From contig NZ_LMDJ01000031.1 of the NCBI RefSeq assembly GCF_001425045.1, forward strand, positions 187,768-251,767: a stretch of DNA of 64,000 nt. The letters are read 5' to 3'. Position 1 is the stretch's first letter, and each line of letters opens with the position of its first letter. This document shows positions 35,403-44,441 of this stretch, piece by piece. This DNA comes from Massilia sp. Root351. Its GTDB lineage: Bacteria; Pseudomonadota; Gammaproteobacteria; Burkholderiales; Burkholderiaceae_D. Below the pieces are notes generated by a model. The model was not told the origin of the DNA, did no database searches, and saw nothing but the letters and a program-made list of their open reading frames with translations. The translations under genes were made by a program, and so were the position numbers.

Positions 35403-37143
35403 TTTTCTGCATCCATTGTTTGACGACTTCGGCTACGCGTTCCGGCTCTTTTTCGGCCAGGATCTTCAGGTGATCGACCATCACGTCGACCGAGGAACCG
35501 GTCGGCGGCAGGTCGTAGTTCTCCAGCAGCGGCACCACCGGCATGCCCGGCTTGGCGGCGCGCTCTTCCAGCTGCGCGGCGGCGCTGTCCTGCGCCGCCT
35601 CCGGCGAGCCGAGGGCAGGGGCGCCGGCGGCGGCCTTGTCGCCCGGCGCATGGCCGCCCACCACGTTCGCTTCGGCGCTGCCGGCGCGCGCCGCGGCGCC
35701 GCGCAGGGCCACCGGGGCCGGCGCCGGCGGCGCGAAGCGGGCCGTGACCAGGCGCAGCAGCGGACGCAGCAGCAGGAAGTAGGCCAGGATGGCGCCCACC
35801 GCGTAGCTCAGCCAGGAGCTGAAGTCGACCACGGTGTCGCGTTCCTGCCACCACGGCACCATCGGCGCCTTGGCCGGGAAGTTCATGGCGGTGACCATCA
35901 GCGTGTCGCCGCGCGCTTCGTTGATGCCCAGGCCGTTGCGCAGCACCTTGTCGATATTGGCCAGCTCGGCCGGGGTCCAGCCGGTTTTCGGGAACGGCGC
36001 GGCGGCCTGCGCCAGCACCACGGCAATGCTCTGCTTTTCCAGCGTGCCGCGCGCGTGCTTGGTTTGCACGATGCTGCGGTCATAGGCGTACTGGCGGGTG
36101 GTGGCGTTCTTGCGCGCCGAGCCGTCCGGCTGCTGGTTGGGGTCGGCCGGGTTGGTCTTGGGCGCCTCGGCCGCCGGCGGGCGGTTCGACAGGGTGCCGG
36201 GCACGCCCATCACGAGGCGGTTGCGGTCCTGCTCTTCGCGCATGGCCTCGCTGGTTACTTTCGGCGTCTCGCCGTACTTCTCGACCGTTTCCTCGACCTT
36301 GTTGTTGTTCACGGCGGCCGTCACGCTGAGGCGGAAATTGTCCTCGCCGACGATGGGGCCGAGCAGGCCGCGGATGTTGTTGCGGATATCGTCCTGCAAG
36401 CGCTTGCCGTTCTCATTGGTGGCGGCCGAGGAGTCGAAGCCGTCGGCCAGGTCCACGTGCGAGGACAGCAGGTTGCCGGCCTGGTCGACCAGGCTGACGC
36501 GCGCCGGGTTCAGGCTGGCCACGCTGCCGGCCACCATGTTGACCACGGCGGCGATGGTTTCCGGCGACAGTTTCTGGCCCGGCTTGGTGGCGATCACCAC
36601 CGAGGCCGACGACTTGTCGCCGTCGCTGGTGACGAAGGAGGTCGACTTGGCGATCGACAGGTGCACGCGCGCCGAGGCGATCGCGTCCAGCGTCATGATC
36701 GATTGCGCCAGTTCGCCCTCCAGGCCGCGCCGGAAGCGCACGTCCTGCACGAACTGGGACACGCCCAGCGGATCGTTCTTGTCCATCAGCTCCAGGCCGG
36801 CCGGCAGCTGGGCCGTCACGCCTTTCGAGGCCAGCAGCATGCGCACCTTGCCCAGCATGGACTCGGGCACCAGCACCTGGCCGCTGTCCGGATGCACGCG
36901 GTAGGGGATCTGCTCGCCGTCCAGCACCGTCATCATGTCGGCCGCCACCACTTTTTCGCGCGCGCCGAACACCGGCTTGTAGGCCGACTGGTCTTTCCAC
37001 AGCACCATCAGCACCAGCGCCGTCACGCCGACTGCCAGTAGCAAGATGGGAGTAAGGTTTTTGAGCAAGGCTGGGGGGACGGCGGGAGTTGCGCCGTCGC
37101 CGGAGCGCCAGCGCCCGAAGGCGGACTTGATGGTGTTGATCAC
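35386..37143 (-). CDS. fliF: FliF, MS-ring protein
   Basis: 585 residues. Two membrane spans: LTPILLLAVGVTALVLMVLW near residue 30-48 and SYAVGAILAYFLLLRPLLRL near 440-460. Ring-building motifs between them: KVRMLLASKGVTAQLPAGLEL, GELAQSIMTLDAIASARVHL and NMVAGSVASLNPARVSLVDQ. The cytoplasmic tail that binds FliG is VMVDHLKILAEKEPERVAEVVKQW. A Pro/Ala linker precedes it. Confidence 0.96.
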   Translation of the reverse strand: MINTIKSAFGRWRSGDGATPAVPPALLKNLTPILLLAVGVTALVLMVLWKDQSAYKPVFGAREKVVAADMMTVLDGEQIPYRVHPDSGQVLVPESMLGKVRMLLASKGVTAQLPAGLELMDKNDPLGVSQFVQDVRFRRGLEGELAQSIMTLDAIASARVHLSIAKSTSFVTSDGDKSSASVVIATKPGQKLSPETIAAVVNMVAGSVASLNPARVSLVDQAGNLLSSHVDLADGFDSSAATNENGKRLQDDIRNNIRGLLGPIVGEDNFRLSVTAAVNNNKVEETVEKYGETPKVTSEAMREEQDRNRLVMGVPGTLSNRPPAAEAPKTNPADPNQQPDGSARKNATTRQYAYDRSIVQTKHARGTLEKQSIAVVLAQAAAPFPKTGWTPAELANIDKVLRNGLGINEARGDTLMVTAMNFPAKAPMVPWWQERDTVVDFSSWLSYAVGAILAYFLLLRPLLRLVTARFAPPAPAPVALRGAAARAGSAEANVVGGHAPGDKAAAGAPALGSPEAAQDSAAAQLEERAAKPGMPVVPLLENYDLPPTGSSVDVMVDHLKILAEKEPERVAEVVKQWMQKNGRTQ

Positions 37144-37255
37144 TGTGAACTTTCGCGTGGAAAGGTTGAAGCCGGAACGGGGAACTGCAGCCGGCGCGGG
37201 CCGGCGTTGGTACGCTGCATGTCAGCGGTAAAGATGGCGGTGGTTGCTGCTGCGG

Positions 37256-37618
37256 TCAAAGCGGCAGTTTGATCAGTTCATCGACCGCGCCCATGACCTT
37301 GTTGCGCACTTGCATCAGCATCGAGAACGACAGGCTGGCTTCCTGGCTGGACAGCATGGCACCGACCAGGTCGTCGCTGCGGCCGGCGTCGACATCGGCC
37401 ATTTTCTGGGCCGCCATCGCGTCGTCGTTGTTGACGCGGGTCACCGCGTCGCGCATCGACTGGGCAAACGAGAAAGACGCATTGCCGGCGTGGCCGGCCT
37501 GGCCGGCCAGCGCGCCGAACTGCGCCGCCGGCGCAATGGCGCTGGACGACAGGTCCGCCGCGGCGTTCGTCAGGGAAGCCAGATCCGCCTGGATCAGGCT
37601 GGCAAATTCATTAGCCAT
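37256..37618 (-). CDS. fliE: FliE, MS-ring/rod junction protein
   Basis: 120 residues from ATG 37618, preceded by GGAGG; the seven-residue extension is dropped. C-terminal helix SSQEASLSFSMLMQVRNKVMGAVDELIKLPL is the FliE signature. First gene of the fliEFGHIJ run; a 112-base gap to fliF. It is divergent from fliM across a 530-base region. Confidence 0.92.
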   Translation of the reverse strand: MANEFASLIQADLASLTNAAADLSSSAIAPAAQFGALAGQAGHAGNASFSFAQSMRDAVTRVNNDDAMAAQKMADVDAGRSDDLVGAMLSSQEASLSFSMLMQVRNKVMGAVDELIKLPL

Positions 37619-37790
37619 GAAACCTCCACTTAATTGCAACGTTGCTCACACATGGCTACCACAGCCCCATGCCGGCCATATTCAGACAGTGCCCGGCGCA
37701 AACCGCCGGTTGCGACGCGTCTCAAAGCGGACTCAGGGGAATGATACATGCTGGAAATTAGTTCGGCGTATCGACGTGCACCGAAACAAC

Positions 37791-37820
37791 AAAAAAGCCG
37801 CCGAAGGAGCGCCCGGTGGC
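37791..37820 (-). terminator. Possible leftward terminator/attenuator upstream of fliE
   Basis: On the minus strand GCCACC (37820-37815) and GGCGGC (37802-37797) can pair with one A-C mismatch around a 12-base loop and are followed by six T. If real it would end a leftward transcript before fliE. The stem is weak. Confidence 0.25.
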
Positions 37821-38047
37821 GCAGGAAAACGACAGAATTTCCTTTTTAATCATGCACTAAGCATCACTTTGGCGGGTTTTTGTTGCGTCGCGGCTGCAAC
37901 GCCGTCATGCTACGAATAAGCTTACCCGCTGGCAACTTCCCTGTAAAGCCCCCAGAGGGAGAAAACGTTTTATCCGCACTTTATTGATGCGTAGCAATAA
38001 CAGGGGAATTGTTGTAAGCTTCGGCTCCGCGGCGCGGACCAGAACGC

Positions 38048-38077
38048 CCTAGCTATCCGGACGCTTTTTAAGCTAGG
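38048..38077. promoter_or_regulatory. Inverted repeat upstream of fliM
   Basis: CCTAGCT (38048-38054) and AGCTAGG (38071-38077) form a perfect 7-bp dyad separated by 16 bases, about 70 bases before the fliM start. Spacing between half-sites is about two helical turns, which suits a dimeric regulator. Confidence 0.35.
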
Positions 38078-38148
38078 ATATGGCATGCGGTTGTGCAACA
38101 ATCGGCGTATCGCCAGCGCACTCACAGCGTACCGACCAAACCACTGAA

Positions 38149-39015
38149 ATGACCATCATAAAACAGACCGCGCAACACCAAGTTCTGGATCCCTGCCTGC
38201 TGGGCAGGCCGGTGCACCGGCTGCCTGCGTTTGCCGCCCAGTTGAAGGAAGACCTGGCCCAGGCCATGCGGCTGAACGTGAACCGCCGCTACTGGGGCAC
38301 ATTCCAGGTCGACAGCGTGGCCTTTTCCCGCCTGGCCGGCGAAGAGAACACGCTGCGCTGGACCAATTTCTCGGCGCCGGCCGGCCAGATCGCCTTTTCG
38401 CTCGAGCGCAAGGTGCTGCTGGCGGTGCTGAACTACCGCTACGGCAAGGCCAAGAGCAATGCCGCGGCCGACGACAGCGCCGTCAAGGTGACCGCCACCG
38501 AGGAGCGCCTGGCCGTGCTGCTGGGCCAGCAGCTGGCCGGCACCCTGGCCAGCCGCATCGAATCGAACCTGCCTGCCGCGGCGGCAGGCGCCGAGGACGA
38601 GGGCTTCAAGCCTGCCGGCGCCGGCTTGCCGGCCAAGGGCGGCTGGGTCATCAGCGTGACGGTGAGCGATCCCGACAGCGAGGGCGGGCAGCCGCTCAGC
38701 GGCCGCTTCCTGTTTGCCCTCGACAAGCCTTTGATGGCCAGCGTATTGCGCGGCCTGCAGCCCGAGCGCGACCCGGTGCGGCGCGCCGGCCGCAACCAGG
38801 CGCCGCTGGGCGCGCGCCTGCAGGTGGGCCTGCAGGGCCGCCTGGTGAGCAAGGAAATGGAACTGGGCAACCTGTTCGACTTGCGCATCGGCGACGTGAT
38901 CCCCATCAGCATGCACCGGGCCGAGGTCCTGCTCGACGATTCGCGCCTGTTCACGGCCGCCGTGAGCGAGCACAAGGGCAAACTCTGTTTAACCTCTTTT
39001 GAAGATGTCGAGTAA
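38149..39015 (+). CDS. fliM: FliM-type flagellar switch protein (short, lateral type)
   Basis: 288 residues from ATG 38149 (about 330 is usual). The expected FliM start (a LSQxEIDALL-like CheY-P-binding helix) is absent; the N-terminus reads TIIKQTAQHQVLDPC. The C-terminal SPOA domain is clear: GARLQVGLQGRLVSKEMELG, NLFDLRIGDVIPISM, HRAEVLLDDSRLFTAAV. It is the first gene of the fliM-N-P-Q-R-flhB-flhA operon. Such short FliM proteins occur in Flag-2 (LfiM). Without the CheY helix, direct control of rotation by chemotaxis is doubtful. Confidence 0.8.
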   Translation: MTIIKQTAQHQVLDPCLLGRPVHRLPAFAAQLKEDLAQAMRLNVNRRYWGTFQVDSVAFSRLAGEENTLRWTNFSAPAGQIAFSLERKVLLAVLNYRYGKAKSNAAADDSAVKVTATEERLAVLLGQQLAGTLASRIESNLPAAAAGAEDEGFKPAGAGLPAKGGWVISVTVSDPDSEGGQPLSGRFLFALDKPLMASVLRGLQPERDPVRRAGRNQAPLGARLQVGLQGRLVSKEMELGNLFDLRIGDVIPISMHRAEVLLDDSRLFTAAVSEHKGKLCLTSFEDVE

Positions 39016-39019
39016 ATCC

Positions 39020-39403
39020 ATGATGAACATCAACGCAAACAGCACCAGCGACGCGCTGCTGGAGGACTTGTCGGAAGAAATGATCATCGACCAGGTCAGC
39101 AACGACCTGGCCGATGTGGCGCCGGCGCGCAGCGGCGGCGGGCGCCGCGACTTGCCGCAGATGATGCGCAAGATCCCGGTCACGCTGACCCTGGAAGTGG
39201 GCTCGGCCCGCATCTCGCTGCAGGACCTGATGGCGATCGGCCCGGACAGCGTGGTCGAGCTCGACGTGCTGGCCGGCGAACCGCTGGTCATCAAGGTCAA
39301 CGGCACCGCCATCGGCCGCGCCGAAGTGGTGGTGGCGGGCGAAAACTATGGTTTGAAGGTGATCGACCTGGACGGCCTGAACCTCGACATGATGACGCCA
39401 TGA
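39020..39403 (+). CDS. fliN: FliN, flagellar switch protein
   Basis: 127 residues. Acidic N-terminus, then the SPOA domain: RKIPVTLTLEVGSARISLQDLMAIGPDSV, VVELDVLAGEPLVIKVNGTA and AEVVVAGENYGLKVID, the FliN pattern. ATG 39020 is chosen; ATG 39005, overlapping the fliM stop, is also possible. Its stop overlaps fliP as ATGA. Confidence 0.92.
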   Translation: MMNINANSTSDALLEDLSEEMIIDQVSNDLADVAPARSGGGRRDLPQMMRKIPVTLTLEVGSARISLQDLMAIGPDSVVELDVLAGEPLVIKVNGTAIGRAEVVVAGENYGLKVIDLDGLNLDMMTP

Positions 39404-40158
39404 CCCTGGCTGACCGCAGGACGCTCGCTGCCGCCGGCGTGGCGGCCCTGGTCCTGTCCCTGCTGGCGAGCGCGCCAGCCCACGCGGTCGACCTGCTGGC
39501 CAACGTGGTGCCCGGCGCCAAGACCGAACTGACGGTCAAGACCCAGATCCTGATCATCATGACCTTGCTGGGCTTGCTGCCCATCATGGTCATGATGATG
39601 ACCAGTTTCACCCGCTTTGTCATCGTGCTGTCGCTGCTGCGCCAGGCCCTGGGCCTGCAGCAGGGCTTGCCCAACCGCGTCATCACCGGGGTGGCGCTGA
39701 TCCTCACGCTGCTGGTGATGCGCCCGATCGGCGACCAGGTGTGGCAAGACGCCTTCGTGCCCTACGACCAGGACAAGATCGGCCTGCAGCAGGCGCTGAA
39801 GATCGCCGAGCAGCCGATTTCGCGCTTCATGCTGGCCCAGACCAGCAAGTCCGCGCTCAAGCAGATCGCCCACCTGGCCGGCGAGGACAATGTGGCCAAG
39901 CCGGCCGACCACGCCTTCACCGTCAAGCTGGCCGCCTTCGTGCTGTCCGAGCTGAAGACCGCGTTCCAGATCGGCTGCCTGCTGTTCATTCCTTTCCTCA
40001 TCATCGACCTGGTGGTGTCGTCGGTGCTGATGGCCATGGGTATGATGATGCTCTCGCCGCTGGTCATTTCGCTGCCGTTCAAGCTGCTGCTGTTCGTGCT
40101 GGTGGACGGCTGGACCCTGACGGTCAACACGCTCGTCACGAGCATCCAGGCGTATTAG
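39400..40158 (+). CDS. fliP: FliP, export gate protein
   Basis: 252 residues with a cleavable signal peptide (ending AHA) and four membrane helices. Landmarks: MMTSFTRFVIVLSLLRQALGLQQ, LILTLLVMRPIGDQVWQ, and LSELKTAFQIGCLLFIPFLIIDLVVSSVLMAMGMMML. Pore-forming core of the flagellar type III gate. No fliO precedes it, as in lateral systems. Confidence 0.96.
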   Translation: MTLADRRTLAAAGVAALVLSLLASAPAHAVDLLANVVPGAKTELTVKTQILIIMTLLGLLPIMVMMMTSFTRFVIVLSLLRQALGLQQGLPNRVITGVALILTLLVMRPIGDQVWQDAFVPYDQDKIGLQQALKIAEQPISRFMLAQTSKSALKQIAHLAGEDNVAKPADHAFTVKLAAFVLSELKTAFQIGCLLFIPFLIIDLVVSSVLMAMGMMMLSPLVISLPFKLLLFVLVDGWTLTVNTLVTSIQAY

Positions 40159-40160
40159 CG

Positions 40161-40433
40161 ATGCTGACGCCCGACATCGCGGTCGACCTGATTGTCGAAT
40201 CGCTGCACATGGTGATGCTGCTGGTGCTGGTGCTGGTGGTGCCCGGCCTGATCATGGGCCTGCTGGTGGCCCTGGTGCAGGCGGCCACCCAGATCAATGA
40301 ACAGACGCTGAGCTTCCTGCCGCGCCTGCTGGTCACGCTGCTGGCGCTGATCCTGGCCGGGCGCTGGATGGCCGGCTACCTGATGGACTATTGCGTGTCC
40401 ATCTTCACCCGCGCCGCCACACTGGTAGGGTAG
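40161..40433 (+). CDS. fliQ: FliQ, export gate protein
   Basis: 90 residues with two membrane helices: ESLHMVMLLVLVLVVPGLIMGLLVALVQAATQINEQTLSFLP is characteristic of FliQ. It lies two bases after the fliP stop. Confidence 0.95.
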   Translation: MLTPDIAVDLIVESLHMVMLLVLVLVVPGLIMGLLVALVQAATQINEQTLSFLPRLLVTLLALILAGRWMAGYLMDYCVSIFTRAATLVG

Positions 40434-40444
40434 GGCGGGCGGCG

Positions 40445-41224
40445 ATGGAATCCGTACTGGCCCAGCTGCTGCCGCTGCTCAATGCCTGGTGGTGGCCCTT
40501 CGTGCGCGTGCTGGCCATGCTGAGCGCGGCGCCGGTGCTGGGCGAGGCCATGGTGCCGGTGACGGTGCGCATCCTGACCGCGCTGGTGCTGTCCATCCTG
40601 ATGCTGCCGCTGACCCAGAACGCGCTGGCGATCGACCCGATTTCCATCCAGGGCGCGGTGGCCACGCTGGAGCAGGCCGTGATCGGCGGCGTGCTGGGAC
40701 TGGCCTTCCATTTCAGCGTGTCGGTGATGATGGTGCTGGGTTACGTGGTGTCGAGCCAGATCGGCTTTTCGATGGCGGTGATGAACGACCCGGTCAACGG
40801 CCAGTCGTCGGACGTGGTGTCGGCGCTGCTGTCGATGCTGGTGATCATCGTGTTTTTCGCCATCGACGGCCACCTGGTGATCGCCGGCGTGATCGGCGGC
40901 AGCTTCCAGGCCTGGCCGCTGGGCGGCGGCTACCATCCGCTGCTGCTGCAGACGGTGGCCTGGAACGTGGCCTGGATCTTCGCCGCCGCCATGCTGCTGG
41001 CCATTCCCATCGTGTTCGCCACCATGGTGGTGCAGATCGGTTTCGGCTTCCTGAACCGGGTCGCGCCCACGCTCAACCTGTTCGCGCTGGGTTTTTCGGT
41101 GATCACCATCTTCGGCCTGCTGATGCTGGGCCAGGTGGTGCGTTTCATTCCGGAGCACTATATCCGCATGACCGGCCGGGTGCTGGAAATGATACGGCAG
41201 CAGATGCAGGTGGCCCATGGCTGA
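40445..41224 (+). CDS. fliR: FliR, export gate protein
   Basis: 259 residues from ATG 40445. Six hydrophobic segments; NAWWWPFVRVLAMLSAAPVLGE and NRVAPTLNLFALGFSVITIFGLL match FliR. The end overlaps flhB by eight bases. Completes the FliPQR pore. Confidence 0.94.
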   Translation: MESVLAQLLPLLNAWWWPFVRVLAMLSAAPVLGEAMVPVTVRILTALVLSILMLPLTQNALAIDPISIQGAVATLEQAVIGGVLGLAFHFSVSVMMVLGYVVSSQIGFSMAVMNDPVNGQSSDVVSALLSMLVIIVFFAIDGHLVIAGVIGGSFQAWPLGGGYHPLLLQTVAWNVAWIFAAAMLLAIPIVFATMVVQIGFGFLNRVAPTLNLFALGFSVITIFGLLMLGQVVRFIPEHYIRMTGRVLEMIRQQMQVAHG

Positions 41225-42353
41225 GAGCAGCACCGGCGACAAGTCGGAAAAGGCTTCACAGCAGAAGCTGAAGAAGTCGCGCGAGGAGGGGCAGGTGGTG
41301 CGTTCGCGCGACCTGGCCACCGCGCTCGGCATCCTGGTCACGCTGAAGCTGTTCGTCTGGCTGCTGCCGTCCTACCTGACCGACTTTCGCGAGCTGTTCC
41401 AGCAGAGCTTCGCCCAGTACGATAGCGAGGGCGCCATGGACAACACCCTGTCGACCATCTTCATGACGGCCATGTGGCTGCTCATCAAGATGGTGCTGCC
41501 GCTGTTCGCCGTGCCGCTGGCCATCGTGCTGGGCGGCCTGATCCCGGGCGGCTGGGTGTTTACCAGCAAGCACTGGGCGCCCAAGCTGGAGCGCTTTTCC
41601 CCGGTGACCAACCTGGGCCGGCTGTTTTCCGGCAAGCACGCGTTCGAGTTCGGCCTGTCGCTGGCCAAGTCCGGCGTGCTGATCTGGGTGCTGGTGCACG
41701 TGGGCACCTCCAGCGTGCGCGACTACACGCGGCTGCAGGGCATGCCGCTCAACGAGGCGCTGGTCAACGGTGCGGCGCTGATGCTGGACGGGCTGATGGC
41801 GCTGGTGTCGGTGTTCGTGCTGTTCGCCATTGTCGACGTGCCGGCGCAGGCCTTCTTCTTCGCCAAGAACCAGCGCATGAGCAAACAGGACCTGAAGGAA
41901 GAATACAAGAGCAGCGAAGGCCGGCCCGAAGTGCGCCAGCGGGTGCGCCAACTGCAGCGCGCGCTGGCCCAGCGCGCCGCGCGCAAGACCGTGCCCAATG
42001 CCGACGTGGTGATCGTCAACCCCGAGCACTACGCGGTGGCGCTCAAGTACGACGAGCAGCGCGCCGAGGCGCCCTATGTGCTGGCCAAGGGCGTCGATGA
42101 AATGGCGCTGTTCATCCGCCAGATCGCGCAGGAACACCAGATTGAAGTTTTGCCCCTGCCGCCGCTGGCGCGGGCCATTTACAATACCAGCCAGGTCAAC
42201 CAGCAGATCCCGGTGCAGCTGTACCAGGCCGTGTCGCAAGTGCTGAACTACGTACTGCAGATCAAGGCCTTCCGCGCCGGCCGCCGCAACGCCGAGCCCG
42301 GCTTGCCGGTTGACGTCGATGTGCCATCTTCCATGAGTGAGGTAAGACCCTGA
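41217..42353 (+). CDS. flhB: FlhB, export switch protein
   Basis: 378 residues: four membrane helices, then a cytoplasmic domain. N-terminus DKSEKASQQKLKKSREEGQV is the FlhB signature. The self-cleavage site is NPEH (VIVNPEHYAVALKYD) rather than the usual NPTH; the scissile Asn-Pro and the His are kept. FlhB switches export specificity from hook to filament with FliK. The stop overlaps the flhA start by one base. Confidence 0.93.
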   Translation: MAESSTGDKSEKASQQKLKKSREEGQVVRSRDLATALGILVTLKLFVWLLPSYLTDFRELFQQSFAQYDSEGAMDNTLSTIFMTAMWLLIKMVLPLFAVPLAIVLGGLIPGGWVFTSKHWAPKLERFSPVTNLGRLFSGKHAFEFGLSLAKSGVLIWVLVHVGTSSVRDYTRLQGMPLNEALVNGAALMLDGLMALVSVFVLFAIVDVPAQAFFFAKNQRMSKQDLKEEYKSSEGRPEVRQRVRQLQRALAQRAARKTVPNADVVIVNPEHYAVALKYDEQRAEAPYVLAKGVDEMALFIRQIAQEHQIEVLPLPPLARAIYNTSQVNQQIPVQLYQAVSQVLNYVLQIKAFRAGRRNAEPGLPVDVDVPSSMSEVRP

Positions 42354-44440
42354 TGAATTTCCTGAACCGTATCGTCGCCGAGCTGCGCCGCCACAAGTTC
42401 GCCACGCCGCTGTTCGTGATGGCCATCCTCGGGATGATCATCCTGCCGCTGCCGCCCATCCTGCTGGATGTGCTGTTCACTTTCAATATCGTACTGGCGC
42501 TGATCGTGATCCTGGTCAGCGTGTCGGCCAAGCGGCCGCTGGACTTCTCGGTGTTCCCGACGGTGATCCTGGCCACCACGCTGATGCGGCTGACGCTGAA
42601 CGTGGCATCGACCCGGGTGGTGCTGCTGCACGGCCACGAGGGCACGCACGCGGCCGGCCGCGTGATCGAGGCCTTCGGCAATGTGGTCATCGGCGGCAAC
42701 TTCGTGGTCGGCCTGGTGGTGTTCGTGATCCTGATGATCATCAACTTCATCGTGGTGACCAAGGGCGCCGAGCGGATTTCCGAAGTGTCGGCGCGCTTCA
42801 CGCTGGACGCCTTGCCGGGCAAGCAGATGGCCATCGACGCCGACCTGAACGCCGGCCTGATCAACCAGGAACAGGCCCAGCTGCGCCGCAAGGACGTGGC
42901 CAACGAGGCCGACTTCTACGGCGCCATGGACGGCGCCTCCAAGTTCGTGCGCGGCGACGCCGTGGCCTCGATCCTGATCCTGATCATCAACATGGTGGGC
43001 GGCGTGGCGATCGGCGCGCTGATGCAGAACATGTCGTTCGGCGACGCGTTCCGCCAGTACGCGCTGCTGACCATCGGCGACGGCCTGGTGGCGCAGATCC
43101 CGGCGCTGCTGCTGTCGGCCGCCTCGGCCATCCTGGTGACCCGCATCAGCGATTCGGGCGACTTCGAAGACACCGTCAAGAACCAGCTGCTGACTTCGCC
43201 CAGCGTGATCGGCGGCGCGGCCGGCCTGATGGCCATCCTGGCCGTGGTGCCGGGCATGCCGTGGCTGATGTTCCTGACTTTCGCCGCCGTGCTGGGCTAT
43301 GTGGCCTGGCGCCTGAGCGGCAAGGTCAAGGCGCCCGACACCAGCGCCATCAAGGCCATCGAGGCCGCGCTGCGCGAGGAGAAGGCGCCCGAGCTGGAGT
43401 GGCAGAGCCTGCCTGCGGTGCAGCCGCTGCAGCTGACCCTGGGTTACAAGCTGGTGGGCCTGATCGACAAGGCGCACGGCGAGCCGCTGACCAAGCGCAT
43501 CCGCGGCGTGCGGCAAAGCCTGTCCGAAGCCATGGGCATGGTGCTGCCGCCGGTGGCCGTGCGCGACGACCTGGGGCTGAAGCCGTCGCAGTACGCGGTG
43601 GTGCTCAGCGGCAGCGTGGTGGCGCAGGCCGAGGTGTTCGCCGACCGCCTGATGGCGATCCCGTCGCCCACCGTGTACGGCAAGCTGGACGGCATTCCCG
43701 GCGTAGAGCCGGCCTACGGCATGCCGGTGATCTGGATCGAGAGCGGCGAGAAGGCCAATGCGCTGGGGCTGGGCTACCAGGTGGTGGAGGCGCCCAGCGC
43801 CATCGCCACCCACGTCTCCAAGCTGATCCGCGAATACCTGCCCGAGCTGTTCCGCCACGAGGACGTGCCGGCCATCCTGGAGCGGCTGGGCGCGCTGTCG
43901 CCCAAGCTGGCGGCCTCGCTGGACAAGGCGCTCACGCACACCCAGCTGCTGCGCGTGTTCCGCGTGCTGCTGGCCGAGAACGTGTCGCTGAAGGACATCG
44001 TGCCGATCGCCACCACCTTGCTGGACAGTTCGGAAACCACCAAGGACCCCATCCTGCTGGCGGCCGAGGTGCGCTGCGCGCTGCGGCGCCAGATTGTCAC
44101 CGGCCTGTTCGGCCAGAAGGCCGAGATGCTGGCCTTCAACCTGGGCGGCGAGCTGGAGAACATGCTGCTCGGTTCGCTCAACCAGGCGCGCCAGAGCGGC
44201 AAGGTGGTGCTGGACAACTATCCGATCGATCCGCACCTGCTGGCGCAGCTGCAGGTCAATATGCCGGTCGCGCGCGAGCAGATGAAGCAGCAGGCCACGC
44301 CGCCGCTGCTGCTGGTGCTGCCGCAGATCCGGCCGCTGCTGGCGCGCTATGCGCGCCTGTTCGCGCCGGGGCTGAACGTGCTGTCCTACAATGAAGTGCC
44401 GGAAAACCGCGAAGTGAGCATCATCGGCACGGTGGGCTGA
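42353..44440 (+). CDS. flhA: FlhA, export gate platform protein
   Basis: 695 residues. About eight N-terminal membrane helices (LPLPPILLDVLFTFNIVLAL) and the FHIPEP signature RFTLDALPGKQMAIDADLN; a large cytoplasmic ring domain follows with LGYKLVGLIDKAHG and GMPVIWIESGEKANALGLGY. It selects chaperone-bound substrates. Last gene of the fliM operon. Confidence 0.96.
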   Translation: MNFLNRIVAELRRHKFATPLFVMAILGMIILPLPPILLDVLFTFNIVLALIVILVSVSAKRPLDFSVFPTVILATTLMRLTLNVASTRVVLLHGHEGTHAAGRVIEAFGNVVIGGNFVVGLVVFVILMIINFIVVTKGAERISEVSARFTLDALPGKQMAIDADLNAGLINQEQAQLRRKDVANEADFYGAMDGASKFVRGDAVASILILIINMVGGVAIGALMQNMSFGDAFRQYALLTIGDGLVAQIPALLLSAASAILVTRISDSGDFEDTVKNQLLTSPSVIGGAAGLMAILAVVPGMPWLMFLTFAAVLGYVAWRLSGKVKAPDTSAIKAIEAALREEKAPELEWQSLPAVQPLQLTLGYKLVGLIDKAHGEPLTKRIRGVRQSLSEAMGMVLPPVAVRDDLGLKPSQYAVVLSGSVVAQAEVFADRLMAIPSPTVYGKLDGIPGVEPAYGMPVIWIESGEKANALGLGYQVVEAPSAIATHVSKLIREYLPELFRHEDVPAILERLGALSPKLAASLDKALTHTQLLRVFRVLLAENVSLKDIVPIATTLLDSSETTKDPILLAAEVRCALRRQIVTGLFGQKAEMLAFNLGGELENMLLGSLNQARQSGKVVLDNYPIDPHLLAQLQVNMPVAREQMKQQATPPLLLVLPQIRPLLARYARLFAPGLNVLSYNEVPENREVSIIGTVG

Positions 44441-44441
44441 A

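Larger units (their letters stand above)
37619..38148. other. Gene-free divergent region between fliE and fliM
   Basis: 530 bases without a convincing coding frame between the two divergent flagellar operons; promoters for both must lie here. I found no exact sigma-54 (GG-N10-GC) or sigma-28 box. Visible elements: a leftward hairpin with six T (37791-37820) and a 7-bp dyad near fliM (38048-38077). In Flag-2 loci of other bacteria the activator gene lafK sits here; no trace of it is seen. Confidence 0.6.

Noticed and set aside
38081..38097. TGGCATGCGGTTGTGCA as a sigma-54 site before fliM
   Set aside because: The spacing between the GG and GC elements is wrong (not ten bases), so it is not a proper -24/-12 element.
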